DNA of 38,195 nucleotides, taken from NCBI GenBank assembly GCA_017444015.1, contig JAFSXN010000023.1:1-38195 (forward strand), in the 5' to 3' direction. This DNA comes from Lachnospiraceae bacterium (GTDB lineage: Bacteria; Bacillota; Clostridia; Lachnospirales; Lachnospiraceae). This document shows, in pieces, positions 14,426 through 22,535 of this stretch. Within the stretch, counting starts at the first letter, position 1. Each line of letters opens with the position of its first letter. A program made the position numbers and the translations under genes. A model generated the notes under the pieces. That model did not search any database. It had not been told where the DNA came from and worked only from the letters and a program-made list of their open reading frames with translations.

Positions 14426-15163
14426 ATGGACCTTATAAAACAAAAACGGCGGGTCGGATCAGGGGTGATATTGTTCGGACTGTGCCTGTTATTATTGGCA
14501 AGACCGGTCTTTGCCCTGAACTTGGAGGATCCGAGGGTGATCTGGGATGTTACGGGGAGACTGCTTTCCGGTCAGCCGACCTCCCTGGAGGAGCAGCTGG
14601 GAGTCGCTGCACCGCAGCTTAATACTCCGGTATCGAGTGACGGGACCGGCTATATCCTGATCGGAGACAGCAGGATCACGGCGCTGAACGCGACCTGCCA
14701 GATCAACGCGACACCGGACAACTGGTTTGTCGTGGCCTGCGCGGGGGTCCATCTGAACTATCTTTCGGATATCGCAATCCCGGTAGGAGAGATGATCGAG
14801 GCGGCGCATCCGGAGATCACCCGCTGGAAATACATTATAAATCTGGGGCTGACGGATCTTGACCGGCCGAAAGCCTACAAGGATTATCTGTCACAGCTTT
14901 CTCAGACAAAGGAGGTCTATTTTGCCTCTGTCGGTCCGACGAGTTCGACGAAGACGACGAAAACCTTTGCACTGACAAACCAGAGGATCGAGAAATTCAA
15001 CGCCCAAATGGCAGGGCTTCCGACGGTCCGTTATATTGATCTCTGGAGTTATCTGGGTGCCTTTGGCTATACGAATGCGGAGGATGGCTTCCATTATGAC
15101 AGCGCGACCTCGAAACGGATCTATCAGTTTTTGCGGGAAGCGATGCGGCAGCAGATGTTCTGA
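14426..15163 (+). CDS. Secreted SGNH/GDSL-hydrolase-like protein
   Basis: A 245-residue protein with a basic N-terminus and hydrophobic signal segment (about 13-31, likely cleavage after VFA). The SGNH blocks are visible: ILIGDSRI with predicted nucleophile Ser82, a central INLGLTDL in the place of the oxyanion Asn block, and DGFHYD near the C-terminus giving Asp220 and His223 of the triad. The family removes acyl groups (often acetyl) from polysaccharides or lipids outside the cell. The central block is not the usual GxND, so activity should be regarded as likely but unproven. It stands alone after the divergent EutS group and is followed 53 bp later by a lipoprotein gene of the same orientation. 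Confidence 0.75.
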   Translation: MDLIKQKRRVGSGVILFGLCLLLLARPVFALNLEDPRVIWDVTGRLLSGQPTSLEEQLGVAAPQLNTPVSSDGTGYILIGDSRITALNATCQINATPDNWFVVACAGVHLNYLSDIAIPVGEMIEAAHPEITRWKYIINLGLTDLDRPKAYKDYLSQLSQTKEVYFASVGPTSSTKTTKTFALTNQRIEKFNAQMAGLPTVRYIDLWSYLGAFGYTNAEDGFHYDSATSKRIYQFLREAMRQQMF

Positions 15164-15216
15164 CGCGCCCATCGCGCTGTTTTATCGCAACCTTCTGAAA
15201 TATTGGAACTATTTAT

Positions 15217-17058
15217 ATGAAATATGAATTATCTTTACGAAGAGCTATTTCCTTTCTTTTTATTACTGCGTTAGTGCTTTCGGGCTGCGGGAGCTTTGGA
15301 GTTTCACAGCCAGCGGAAACCGAAAGCTCTGAAATCGACGCGGGAAACCCGGAAAAACAAACGGAGGAACAGGCGGGGGCGGAAGAGATTGATTCGGTGC
15401 CGGGGGACGACGGGGCTCTTTCGGAAGCCGGAGAGAAGACTCACGTCAAGCTCACCGTTCTGGATACCGGCTATGATGTCTATGCGCCGAAACGAGCGCA
15501 TGATTACCGCTATGGCCCCTCGATCCTGCTGAACGGGGACGGGAGTATGGATGCCTGGTTTGCGGCTCCGGGCGACAGCGTCTACGAATACGACTGGATC
15601 GTATATACCCATTCCGACGACGGGGGAGAGACGTGGTCAGAACACAGGGCTGTCCTGAGTCCGACACCCGGCTCCTTCGATTACCGTTCGGTCTGCGATC
15701 CGGATGTCTTCTATTATGACGGATACTATTATCTCGGCTATACCGCGACGATCAGCGAGAGCTTCAAGGGTTTCTCAAACAGTGTCTTTCTGGCAAGAAG
15801 CAGGAAGCCGGACGGTCCTTATGAGAAATGGAACGGCGAGGGCTGGGGAGGCAGTCCCAAACCGCTTCTGTATTATGACGGACCGGGAATCGGCTGGGGC
15901 AGAGGAGAAGCGAGCTTTGTGATCCGGGATGGCCTTCTGTATACATACGTTACCATGGATGCCTATACCAGGGACTATATCCGTATCCGCTCTACGGAGG
16001 TCTATACAGCACCCCTTGAGAGCGAGGATTTTCCGAAGGAGCTTGCCTTTCAGGGCTATGCGATCAACCGGACGGATACCGGGGAGGAGGCGGAATACGT
16101 CTATTCTGACTGTGATTCCTGGGATGTGGCCTACGTCGAGGAGCTTCAGAAATTTGTCGCTGTCTGTACGAACAGGCGCTTTGCCCAAGACAGCTGCCTG
16201 CTGTACTTTGAATCGGACGACGGCTATCATTTTGAGCGGGTCTCGGAACTGAATACCAACGTTATCTGCGGCTGTCATAACAGTGGCCTGATGAGTGACG
16301 GACAGGGCCATATCAAGCCGGGAGATCCTGGCCTTGTGGGATATGCCTACGCGGGGAGCGGAAACGGGGAATGGGGGGCCTGGGTCACCCGCTTCGTGCC
16401 GATCCTGATCGAAGAGACAAAAGAGCCGGACCGGGAAGAGGACGGGAAGGAAAACGTTAAGCAGGCGATCGTTATTAATGGCAGGAGCAGTGGGACAGCT
16501 GTGATGCTTAACGCAAAACCGCTTCAGAACGTAGCAGTTGAAGGCACTGGGAGCTTTTCGACCAGCTATTTCTATCTGGACGACCGGCAGAGAAAGCACT
16601 ATATCAATGCGTCGGAGCTTAGCTTCAGCGATTATGATAAGGACGTTATTTCCGTGGAAAACGGTACGGTCACTCCACTTCGGGCAGGGAGGACGACTGC
16701 TGTGATCACGTATGACGGACTGTACCGGGAGCTTTCTTTTACGGTGCTTAAAAAGCCTGTTTCCGGAAACGGACAGGTAAAGGAACTGCTCTTAGAGACA
16801 GATGGCTACTTTCTTTCCCTAAACCAGGCCTACGCGGTTTCCTTAAGACCATTGGCGCGCTTTGAGGACGGGCGGCTGTTAGAGCTTTCCGATCGGAGCT
16901 TGGCTGAGTTTGGGATCGAAGCAGAGTCTTCGGATGAGAGTATCTGTATGGTTCGGGAGGACCTTACGCTGATCCCGGTTTCCGCCGGAGAAACGACCGT
17001 TACCGTAAGCTGTAACGCGGGTTTGCGCTGTCGTGTAAGGGTAAGGATCACGGAATAA
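15217..17058 (+). CDS. Lipoprotein with GH43-like beta-propeller and C-terminal Ig-like domains
   Basis: A 613-residue lipoprotein: LVLSGC gives the acylated Cys24, followed by an acidic, disordered linker to about residue 75. Residues about 80-400 look like a five-bladed propeller of the GH43/GH117/sialidase-like superfold, with YGPSILLNGDG, DDGGETWSEH (an Asp-box-like turn), CDPDVFYYDGYYYLGYT and WGRGEASFVIRDGLLYTYVT. Residues about 425-613 hold two domains with Ig-like (BIG_2) features, such as SVENGTVTPLRAGRTTAVITY and ICMVREDLTLIPVSAGETTVTV. It probably binds or cleaves arabinan- or related glycans on the cell surface; the catalytic acids cannot be assigned safely. The ribosome site is weak and no promoter is obvious. 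Confidence 0.75.
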   Translation: MKYELSLRRAISFLFITALVLSGCGSFGVSQPAETESSEIDAGNPEKQTEEQAGAEEIDSVPGDDGALSEAGEKTHVKLTVLDTGYDVYAPKRAHDYRYGPSILLNGDGSMDAWFAAPGDSVYEYDWIVYTHSDDGGETWSEHRAVLSPTPGSFDYRSVCDPDVFYYDGYYYLGYTATISESFKGFSNSVFLARSRKPDGPYEKWNGEGWGGSPKPLLYYDGPGIGWGRGEASFVIRDGLLYTYVTMDAYTRDYIRIRSTEVYTAPLESEDFPKELAFQGYAINRTDTGEEAEYVYSDCDSWDVAYVEELQKFVAVCTNRRFAQDSCLLYFESDDGYHFERVSELNTNVICGCHNSGLMSDGQGHIKPGDPGLVGYAYAGSGNGEWGAWVTRFVPILIEETKEPDREEDGKENVKQAIVINGRSSGTAVMLNAKPLQNVAVEGTGSFSTSYFYLDDRQRKHYINASELSFSDYDKDVISVENGTVTPLRAGRTTAVITYDGLYRELSFTVLKKPVSGNGQVKELLLETDGYFLSLNQAYAVSLRPLARFEDGRLLELSDRSLAEFGIEAESSDESICMVREDLTLIPVSAGETTVTVSCNAGLRCRVRVRITE

Positions 17059-17102
17059 TAGAAGAAAAAAAATTCCAGAAAAAAATTTTTTTTGAAATTT
17101 TA

Positions 17103-17131
17103 TTGACGTAGACGAAGGTTGTGCGTATAAA
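17103..17131 (+). promoter_or_regulatory. Strong promoter of the peptide export locus
   Basis: TTGACG (17103-17108) and TATAAA (17126-17131) with a 17-bp spacer, preceded by about 40 bp of A- and T-tracts that look like an UP element. Transcription would begin near 17138, with a leader of about 45 nt carrying AGGAGG before the precursor gene. This is the most consensus-like promoter in the window. Confidence 0.7.
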
Positions 17132-17184
17132 TAAGTGTCAGGAACAAAATAACAAATAAAAACAAATGACAGGAGGACAATAGA

Positions 17185-17430
17185 ATGGATAAGAGCAGAA
17201 GATTAGACGACAGCGCGCTGGATAACGTAGCAGGCGGAGTGCTTTTTGACGCAAGCGGAATCAGCGGAGCGGATCCGACACATCCCTGGGAGGTTCTGGA
17301 TGATAAAAATGGAAATAAGATCACGAGCTTTGCTACAAAACAGGAGGCTTTGGATTATTTAAGAAACAATGGCCAGAATCATATGGAGGTCAACTGGGAT
17401 CAGGTTTTGCAGCTGAGAAACCTGAAATAA
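17185..17430 (+). CDS. Double-glycine leader peptide precursor exported by the adjacent C39 transporter
   Basis: An 81-residue peptide. The leader LDDSALDNVAGG (residues 7-18) has the form of C39-processed leaders, hydrophobic residues spaced before GG, so cleavage is predicted after Gly18. The 63-residue product (from VLFDASGISGADPTHPWEV) has no Cys, is acidic and amphipathic, and looks folded rather than a short modified core: WEVLDDKNGNKITSF, then a helix EALDYLRNNG, then MEVNWDQVLQLR. I recall related small proteins with NASGI-GADP and PWEVLD segments in gut clostridia next to similar transporters; no function is known to me. No modification enzyme is adjacent, so it may be unmodified. 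A perfect AGGAGG and the strong promoter suggest high expression. It could be a bacteriocin, a signal or a structural secreted protein. Confidence 0.8.
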   Translation: MDKSRRLDDSALDNVAGGVLFDASGISGADPTHPWEVLDDKNGNKITSFATKQEALDYLRNNGQNHMEVNWDQVLQLRNLK

Positions 17431-17526
17431 GCCGGCAGAGGGAAAAGCGGAGTGGACGGTTCCGGTCGGATGAGGAGACCGGTATAAAAGTCAAACCGCA
17501 TACTGTTTCAAATGGTTCATAAACAG

Positions 17527-17562
17527 AAAGTCTGGGTCATCAATGGGTGATCCGGACTTTTT
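17527..17562 (+). terminator. Terminator or attenuator between precursor and transporter genes
   Basis: AAAGTCTGGGTCA (17527-17539) pairs with TGATCCGGACTTT (17548-17560), 13 pairs including two G-U, with an 8-nt loop and two further T residues after the stem. It would reduce read-through so that precursor mRNA exceeds transporter mRNA. The short U-tract is consistent with partial termination. Confidence 0.65.
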
Positions 17563-17577
17563 GTAGAAAGGAAAAAC

Positions 17578-17802
17578 ATGTCAAACCAGATCTTCAGAGA
17601 AAAGAGTATGGAACGGGTGGCATCGCCCGAGCAGTTAAACGATTATATCCGGGTCACCTCCCCCTCTGTCTGGATCATTCTGCTTGCGCTGCTTGTTCTT
17701 CTGGCGGGGCTTTTGGTCTGGTCGATCTTTGGAAGGATCGAGATCCATAATGCCCAGGGGGAGCAGGTAAGCGTCGCCCCGATCACGTTTGTGACAAACT
17801 GA
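17578..17802 (+). CDS. Short membrane protein resembling the N-terminus of an NHLM-type HlyD adaptor
   Basis: A 74-residue protein with one membrane helix (about 33-52). Its N-terminus, IFREKSMERVASPEQLNDYIRVTSPSVW, reads like the opening of HlyD-type membrane-fusion subunits of NHLM peptide exporters (typically IFRxxxLERLSSPEQLD-xxxVTxP). The full subunit is about 250-400 residues with a coiled-coil hairpin and barrel; here the frame stops about 20 residues after the helix. The stop is clean and followed by the transporter gene, and no adaptor sequence remains in other frames between 17803 and 17838. It may be a naturally minimal adaptor suited to a Gram-positive envelope, or a truncated one. 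AGGA precedes the ATG. Confidence 0.75.
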   Translation: MSNQIFREKSMERVASPEQLNDYIRVTSPSVWIILLALLVLLAGLLVWSIFGRIEIHNAQGEQVSVAPITFVTN

Positions 17803-17838
17803 CAGGACGGAACAGGGCAGCTGAGGAGGGGAGACGGA

Positions 17839-20064
17839 ATGACAGAAAATAAGAGTCCGGTCAAAATGCCGGTTAGGGGGCTTGCGAAAAAGGTCCCCGT
17901 GGTCATGCAGATGGAGGCGCTCGAGTGCGGAGCGGCCAGCCTTGCTATGGTCCTTGCGTATTATGAGAAATGGATCCCCTTAGAGCAGATCCGAGAGGAC
18001 TGCGGGGTTTCCCGGGACGGCTCCAAGGCCGCCAATATCCTGAAAGCCGCAAGGAGCTATGGTCTGGAGGCGGGGGGCTATCGGTTCGACGATGTGAACG
18101 ATCTGAAGAAGGAGGGCGAGTTTCCCTGCATCGTTCACTGGGAATTCAACCACTTTATTGTCTTAAACGGCTTTCGAAACGGGAAGGTCTATGTCAACGA
18201 TCCCGCGAGGGGAAATTATACCATGACGGAGGAGGCCTTTGACAAGGGCTTTACCGGGATCTGTCTGATGTTTGAGCCGGGAGAAGGCTTTGAGCCCTCC
18301 GGCAGTAAAAAAAGCGTTCTGGGTTTTGCGAAGAAGCGGATGGAGGGGACGAAAAGCGCGGTCCTGTTCATTTTCCTTACGACACTTATCACCTCTATCG
18401 CGGCGATCATTTCTACCGGCTTTTCCCGTATTTTTATGGATCAGATCCTGACCGGAAGGGACGAGGCTCTTTTAGTTCCCTTTACGGTTTTACTCAGCCT
18501 GTTTGCTTTGATCCAGATTACAGCAGGCTGGATCCAGGCGATCTATACCCTAAGGATCAACGGAAAACTGGCTGCGGTGGGGAATGCCACCTATTTCTGG
18601 CACGTCTTACATCTTCCCATGAAATTCTTCTCCCAGCGGATGGCCGGCGATATCGAGCAGAGGAGAAATACGAACGCCTCGATCGCGGGCTCTCTCGTAA
18701 ATACCCTTGCGCCTCTGATTCTGAATACGGGGATGATGATCTTCTATCTGGTCGTTATGTTCAGATACTCGGTACTGCTGACGCTTACCGGACTTGCAAG
18801 CGTTGCGATCAATCTCTGGGTTTCCCGCCTGATCTCGGAAAAGAGGGTCAATATTACCCGGGTCATGCTGAGAGATCAGGGGAAGCTGTATTCGGCGACC
18901 GTTTCCGGTATTGATATGATCGAGACCATTAAGGCAAATGGGGCTGAGAACGGCTATTTTCGCAAATGGGCAGGCTATCAGGCCAGCGTCAATACCCAGA
19001 ATGTCCGCTTCGCGAAGCTGAACGCATATCTGGGGTTAGTCCCCTCCATCGTCGGGGCTGTGGTTAACGATATCGTTCTGCTGTTGGGTGTCATGTTAGT
19101 TATCCGGGGACAGTTTACCGCCGGTATGGTCTTTGCCTTTCAGGGCTTTCTGACCAGATTCCTATCTCCGGCCCAGTCCCTGATCTCCGCCGGGCAGACT
19201 CTCCAGGAGATGCGGACGCAGATGGAGCGGATCGAGGATGTTATGTCCTACCCGGTGGACGTAATGGAGGAGAATAACGGGGAGAAAAACAGCCCCCATA
19301 CAGACGACCGGAGCGCCGAAAAGCCTTCGGAGGGCGCAAAAAAGCTGTCCGGAAATCTTGAGATGAAGGGCGTGACCTTTGGCTACTCGAAGCTTGAGGC
19401 GCCTCTGATCGAAAGCTTCGATCTGAGTTTAAAACAGGGTCAGAGCGTGGCCTTCGTCGGGGCTACCGGCTGCGGAAAATCCACTCTCAGCAAGCTGATC
19501 TCAGGGCTTTATCATCCCTGGAGCGGAGAGATTTTGTTTGACGGAAAGCCGATTGAGGGAATCGACCGGAGCGTCTTTACGGGGTCGGTCGCCGTAGTGG
19601 ATCAGGATATCATTCTCTTTGAGGATACCATCGCCAACAATATCAAGATGTGGGACGAATCCATCGAGGACTTTGAAATGATCATGGCGGCAAGGGACGC
19701 GAAGCTACATGAAGATATCATGCAGAGAGAGGGCGGTTATCAGTATAAGTTGATGGAGGGCGGAAAGGACTTTTCGGGCGGACAGAGACAGCGCCTCGAG
19801 ATCGCAAGAGTTCTTGCCCAGGATCCGACGCTCATTATTATGGATGAGGCGACAAGCGCGCTGGACGCCAAAACGGAATATGAGGTCGTACGTTCCATCC
19901 GGGACAGGGGAGTGACCAGCGTGGTCATCGCCCATCGCCTTTCGACCATCAGAGACTGCGATGAGATCATCGTTATGGACCGGGGAAAGGTCGTTGAGAG
20001 GGGAACGCATCAGGAGCTGATAAAAAAGGACGGACTCTATAAGAAACTTGTCACGGCGGAATAA
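17839..20064 (+). CDS. C39 peptidase / ABC transporter for double-glycine peptides (NHLM ABC1 type)
   Basis: A 741-residue exporter with three modules. The C39 cysteine peptidase (1-140) has all catalytic residues: Cys30 in MEALECGAASLAM, His105 in FNHFIVLNG and Asp121 in VNDPARG. The membrane domain (about 165-450) has six helices. The ATPase domain (about 505-741) has Walker A GATGCGKST near 541, FSGGQRQRLEIARVLA near 647, IIMDEATSALD and the IAHRLSTI switch. A linker of about 40 charged residues (NGEKNSPHTDDRSAEKPSEG) precedes the ATPase. It should cleave the GG leader and export the peptide. The similarity is to transporters described as NHLP/NHLM bacteriocin export peptidase/permease/ATPase. 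It is preceded by the stub adaptor and followed by a second ABC subunit, the usual pairing in that system. Confidence 0.92.
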   Translation: MTENKSPVKMPVRGLAKKVPVVMQMEALECGAASLAMVLAYYEKWIPLEQIREDCGVSRDGSKAANILKAARSYGLEAGGYRFDDVNDLKKEGEFPCIVHWEFNHFIVLNGFRNGKVYVNDPARGNYTMTEEAFDKGFTGICLMFEPGEGFEPSGSKKSVLGFAKKRMEGTKSAVLFIFLTTLITSIAAIISTGFSRIFMDQILTGRDEALLVPFTVLLSLFALIQITAGWIQAIYTLRINGKLAAVGNATYFWHVLHLPMKFFSQRMAGDIEQRRNTNASIAGSLVNTLAPLILNTGMMIFYLVVMFRYSVLLTLTGLASVAINLWVSRLISEKRVNITRVMLRDQGKLYSATVSGIDMIETIKANGAENGYFRKWAGYQASVNTQNVRFAKLNAYLGLVPSIVGAVVNDIVLLLGVMLVIRGQFTAGMVFAFQGFLTRFLSPAQSLISAGQTLQEMRTQMERIEDVMSYPVDVMEENNGEKNSPHTDDRSAEKPSEGAKKLSGNLEMKGVTFGYSKLEAPLIESFDLSLKQGQSVAFVGATGCGKSTLSKLISGLYHPWSGEILFDGKPIEGIDRSVFTGSVAVVDQDIILFEDTIANNIKMWDESIEDFEMIMAARDAKLHEDIMQREGGYQYKLMEGGKDFSGGQRQRLEIARVLAQDPTLIIMDEATSALDAKTEYEVVRSIRDRGVTSVVIAHRLSTIRDCDEIIVMDRGKVVERGTHQELIKKDGLYKKLVTAE

Positions 20065-20096
20065 AAATAGAATAAATAGTAACTAATTCACGACAG

Positions 20097-20213
20097 CCGC
20101 TCGCAGACTTGCGAGTGGCGTGCCAATACAGTAGCAGGGATAGGCAGCAGGGGCACTTCTAATGCGCAAGCTGCCCCTGCTGCTGTCTCTGCCCAGGGTA
20201 ACTGGGCAGAGAC
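20097..20213 (+). promoter_or_regulatory. Three consecutive hairpins between the two transporter genes
   Basis: CGCTCGCA...TGCGAGTGGCG includes a perfect 6-bp stem (20100-20105 with 20110-20115). GCAGCAGGGGCA (20144-20155) pairs perfectly with TGCCCCTGCTGC (20172-20183). GTCTCTGCCCAG (20185-20196) pairs perfectly with CTGGGCAGAGAC (20202-20213). None is followed by a U-tract. They fill the 166-bp gap up to the ABC2 ribosome site and may regulate its expression or protect processed mRNA ends. The last one shares its core with the hairpin at 22465. Confidence 0.6.
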
Positions 20214-20230
20214 AAATAAAAGAGGGTGCC

Positions 20231-22423
20231 ATGGGGTGGTTTGGCGAACAGATAGAAGAAAGAAAACAGGCAGATAACGAGATCCTTGAGGATTCCTTTT
20301 TCCGGATCGCCGGGGCGATCATGGGAAGAAACCTGACGGCGGCTTATGCGAATGAGAAAGGCAGGACCATAGGCGCGGTCGATGAGATCCTGAAGTACTA
20401 TAACGTGAAGTCCAGAGAGGTTCCGGACCGCTTTCAGACGATCGATGAGGTTTTGGAATACCTCTTGCGGCCAAGCGGGATCATGGTCCGGGAGGTAGAG
20501 CTTTCGGAGTGCTGGCACAAGGACGCGGCCGGGGCAATGCTTACGACCTTTCGTGAGGGCGGCAGCGCTGTGGCGCTGATTCCGTCTCCCTTAAGCGGAT
20601 ATACCTTTACGGATCCGGCAACGGGAAAGAGGAGGAAGGTGGACGGGGAGGCGGAAAAGCTGTTTTCGGATTCCGCCTATGCGTTTTACAAGCCCTTTCC
20701 GACGAAGCGGTTAACGGTTTCGGCCCTTCTTTCCTATATCTGGGAGAACGTGGAAAAGGCAGATCTGGTATGGTATCTGATCTTTGTACTGATCGTAACT
20801 CTTACAGGGCTTCTGGTGCCGAGGATCAATCATCTGCTGTTTTCCGAGGTAGTCGACTCGGGGAGTATGCGCGTACTTTTTGCGGTTTCGGTTTTTCTGA
20901 TCTGTACCTCGGTAAGCAGCCTGTTGTTTGGGACCGTACAGGAGCTCTTCCTCGAAAAGCTCGAGCTAAGGCTTTTGCAGAGCGTGGAGGCGGCAACGAT
21001 GATGCGGGTATTATCGCTTCCGGCTTCCTTTTTCAAGGAGTACAGCTCCGGAGAGCTTTCCAACCGTGTGGGCTACGTCAGATCGTTCGTAGAGGACCTG
21101 ATCCGGATCGGACTGTCCACCGGCGTGACCTCGATCTTTTCGCTGATCTATATCGGTCAGATCTTTCGGTATGCAAGCGCTTTAGCAGTCCCCGCGTTTC
21201 TGGTTACGCTCTGTACGGTTCTGATCTCTGTTATCACAGGTCTTTTACAGGTCCGGATCGCAAGGGAGCAGATGAATCTGGCCGCAAAGGAAAGCGGTCT
21301 GGGCTACGCTCTGATCTCCGGGATCCAGAAGATCCGGCTTTCGGGGGCGGAAAAAAGAGCGTTTGCGAAGTGGGGACGCCTCTATGCGGAGGAAGCGGGC
21401 TATCTGTATGATCCGCCGCTGCTAATTAAGCTGAACGGTGTCCTGACAACGGCAGTCTCCCTGGTGGGGACCATCGTGATGTACTATCTGGCGGCAAGCA
21501 GCCACGAAAATGTGGCGGATTACTTTGCCTTTAATTCGGCATACGCTATGGTCAGCGGGGCCTTTCTTTCCCTGGCGACGATGGGGGTTTCTCTGGCAAA
21601 CGTCCGGCCGACGCTTGATATGATCGCTCCGATCCTTGAGGCAGTCCCCGAGGTCTCCGAGGAGAAGGAGATCATAGAGCATCTGTCCGGGGGCCTCGAA
21701 TTAAATAATATCACCTTCCGCTACAGAGAGGATATGCCGCCTGTACTGAACGATCTTTCTCTGAAGATCAAGGCGGGGCAGTACGTCGCCATCGTCGGAA
21801 AGACGGGCTGTGGAAAATCGACGTTATTGCGGATCATGCTGGGCTTTGAGGAGCCTCAGAAGGGCGCGGTCTATTACGACGGGAAGGATCTGAAGCGGAT
21901 CGATCTCAAGTCTCTTCGGAGCAGGATCGGAACGGTGATGCAGAACGGAAAGCTCTTTCAGGGAGATATCTACTCCAATATCGTGATCTCGGCTCCGTGG
22001 CTGACGCTTGAGGAGGCGTGGGAAGCGGCGGAGCTTTCGGGGATGGCGGAGGATATCGCTGCTATGCCGATGGGGATGTATACCATGATCTCCGAGGGAG
22101 GCGGCAGCATTTCCGGCGGACAGAGGCAGCGGCTGATGATTGCGAGAGCCGTAGCGCCAAAGCCCCGGATCCTAATGTTTGACGAGGCGACAAGCGCTCT
22201 GGACAATCTGACACAGAAGAGAGTTTCGGAGGCTCTCAATGCCCTGAAATGCACGAGAATCGTAATAGCGCACAGGCTCTCGACGATCCGCCACTGCGAC
22301 CGGATCATCGTTCTTGATCAGGGCAGGATCATCGAGGACGGGACCTATGAGGAGCTGATGGCAGAGAACGGATATTTTGCCGATCTGGTCTCCCGCCAGC
22401 AGATCGGGGGGCCCGACGCCTGA
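20231..22423 (+). CDS. ABC transporter permease/ATPase without peptidase (NHLM ABC2 type)
   Basis: The start at 20231 follows AGAGGGT and begins MGWFGEQIEER; an earlier in-frame ATG at 20162 would read through the hairpins and is rejected. The 730-residue protein has an N-terminal region of about 150 residues that lacks C39 residues and is of unknown fold, a six-helix membrane domain (about 180-460), and an ATPase domain with Walker A GKTGCGKST near 523, ISGGQRQRLMIARAV near 628, MFDEATSALDN and IAHRLSTI. It most likely forms a heterodimer with the preceding C39 exporter, as in NHLM systems. Homologues I remember are longer at the N-terminus. It ends before a separate promoter and is the last gene of the export island. 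Confidence 0.88.
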   Translation: MGWFGEQIEERKQADNEILEDSFFRIAGAIMGRNLTAAYANEKGRTIGAVDEILKYYNVKSREVPDRFQTIDEVLEYLLRPSGIMVREVELSECWHKDAAGAMLTTFREGGSAVALIPSPLSGYTFTDPATGKRRKVDGEAEKLFSDSAYAFYKPFPTKRLTVSALLSYIWENVEKADLVWYLIFVLIVTLTGLLVPRINHLLFSEVVDSGSMRVLFAVSVFLICTSVSSLLFGTVQELFLEKLELRLLQSVEAATMMRVLSLPASFFKEYSSGELSNRVGYVRSFVEDLIRIGLSTGVTSIFSLIYIGQIFRYASALAVPAFLVTLCTVLISVITGLLQVRIAREQMNLAAKESGLGYALISGIQKIRLSGAEKRAFAKWGRLYAEEAGYLYDPPLLIKLNGVLTTAVSLVGTIVMYYLAASSHENVADYFAFNSAYAMVSGAFLSLATMGVSLANVRPTLDMIAPILEAVPEVSEEKEIIEHLSGGLELNNITFRYREDMPPVLNDLSLKIKAGQYVAIVGKTGCGKSTLLRIMLGFEEPQKGAVYYDGKDLKRIDLKSLRSRIGTVMQNGKLFQGDIYSNIVISAPWLTLEEAWEAAELSGMAEDIAAMPMGMYTMISEGGGSISGGQRQRLMIARAVAPKPRILMFDEATSALDNLTQKRVSEALNALKCTRIVIAHRLSTIRHCDRIIVLDQGRIIEDGTYEELMAENGYFADLVSRQQIGGPDA

Positions 22424-22451
22424 TTCTTTTGTGTACAAAGCGGCCGTTATT

Positions 22452-22460
22452 TGTTATAAT
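22452..22460 (+). promoter_or_regulatory. Extended -10 promoter of the HD-GYP gene
   Basis: TGTTATAAT is a perfect TATAAT with a TGn extension. The -35 region at 17 bp reads TGTACA. The transcript would begin near 22467 and carry the TCTGCCCAG hairpin at or near its 5' end. Confidence 0.6.
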
Positions 22461-22464
22461 CAAT

Positions 22465-22489
22465 ATCTGCCCAGAGTAACTGGGCAGAT
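22465..22489 (+). repeat. Palindromic hairpin sharing its core with 20187-20211
   Basis: ATCTGCCCAG (22465-22474), AGTAA, CTGGGCAGAT (22480-22489). The core TCTGCCCAGxGTAACTGGGCAGA, 23 nt, is identical to the hairpin at 20185-20213 except one loop base. Because the two copies sit before different genes this is a small dispersed repeat. Confidence 0.7.
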
Positions 22490-22535
22490 ACTATAATCAG
22501 CTTATAATATCAAGAATACAAAGCAAAGGAATTTT

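Noticed and set aside
20162..20230. Earlier start for the second ABC transporter
   Set aside because: The added residues are encoded by two perfect hairpins and the ribosome site stands before 20231.
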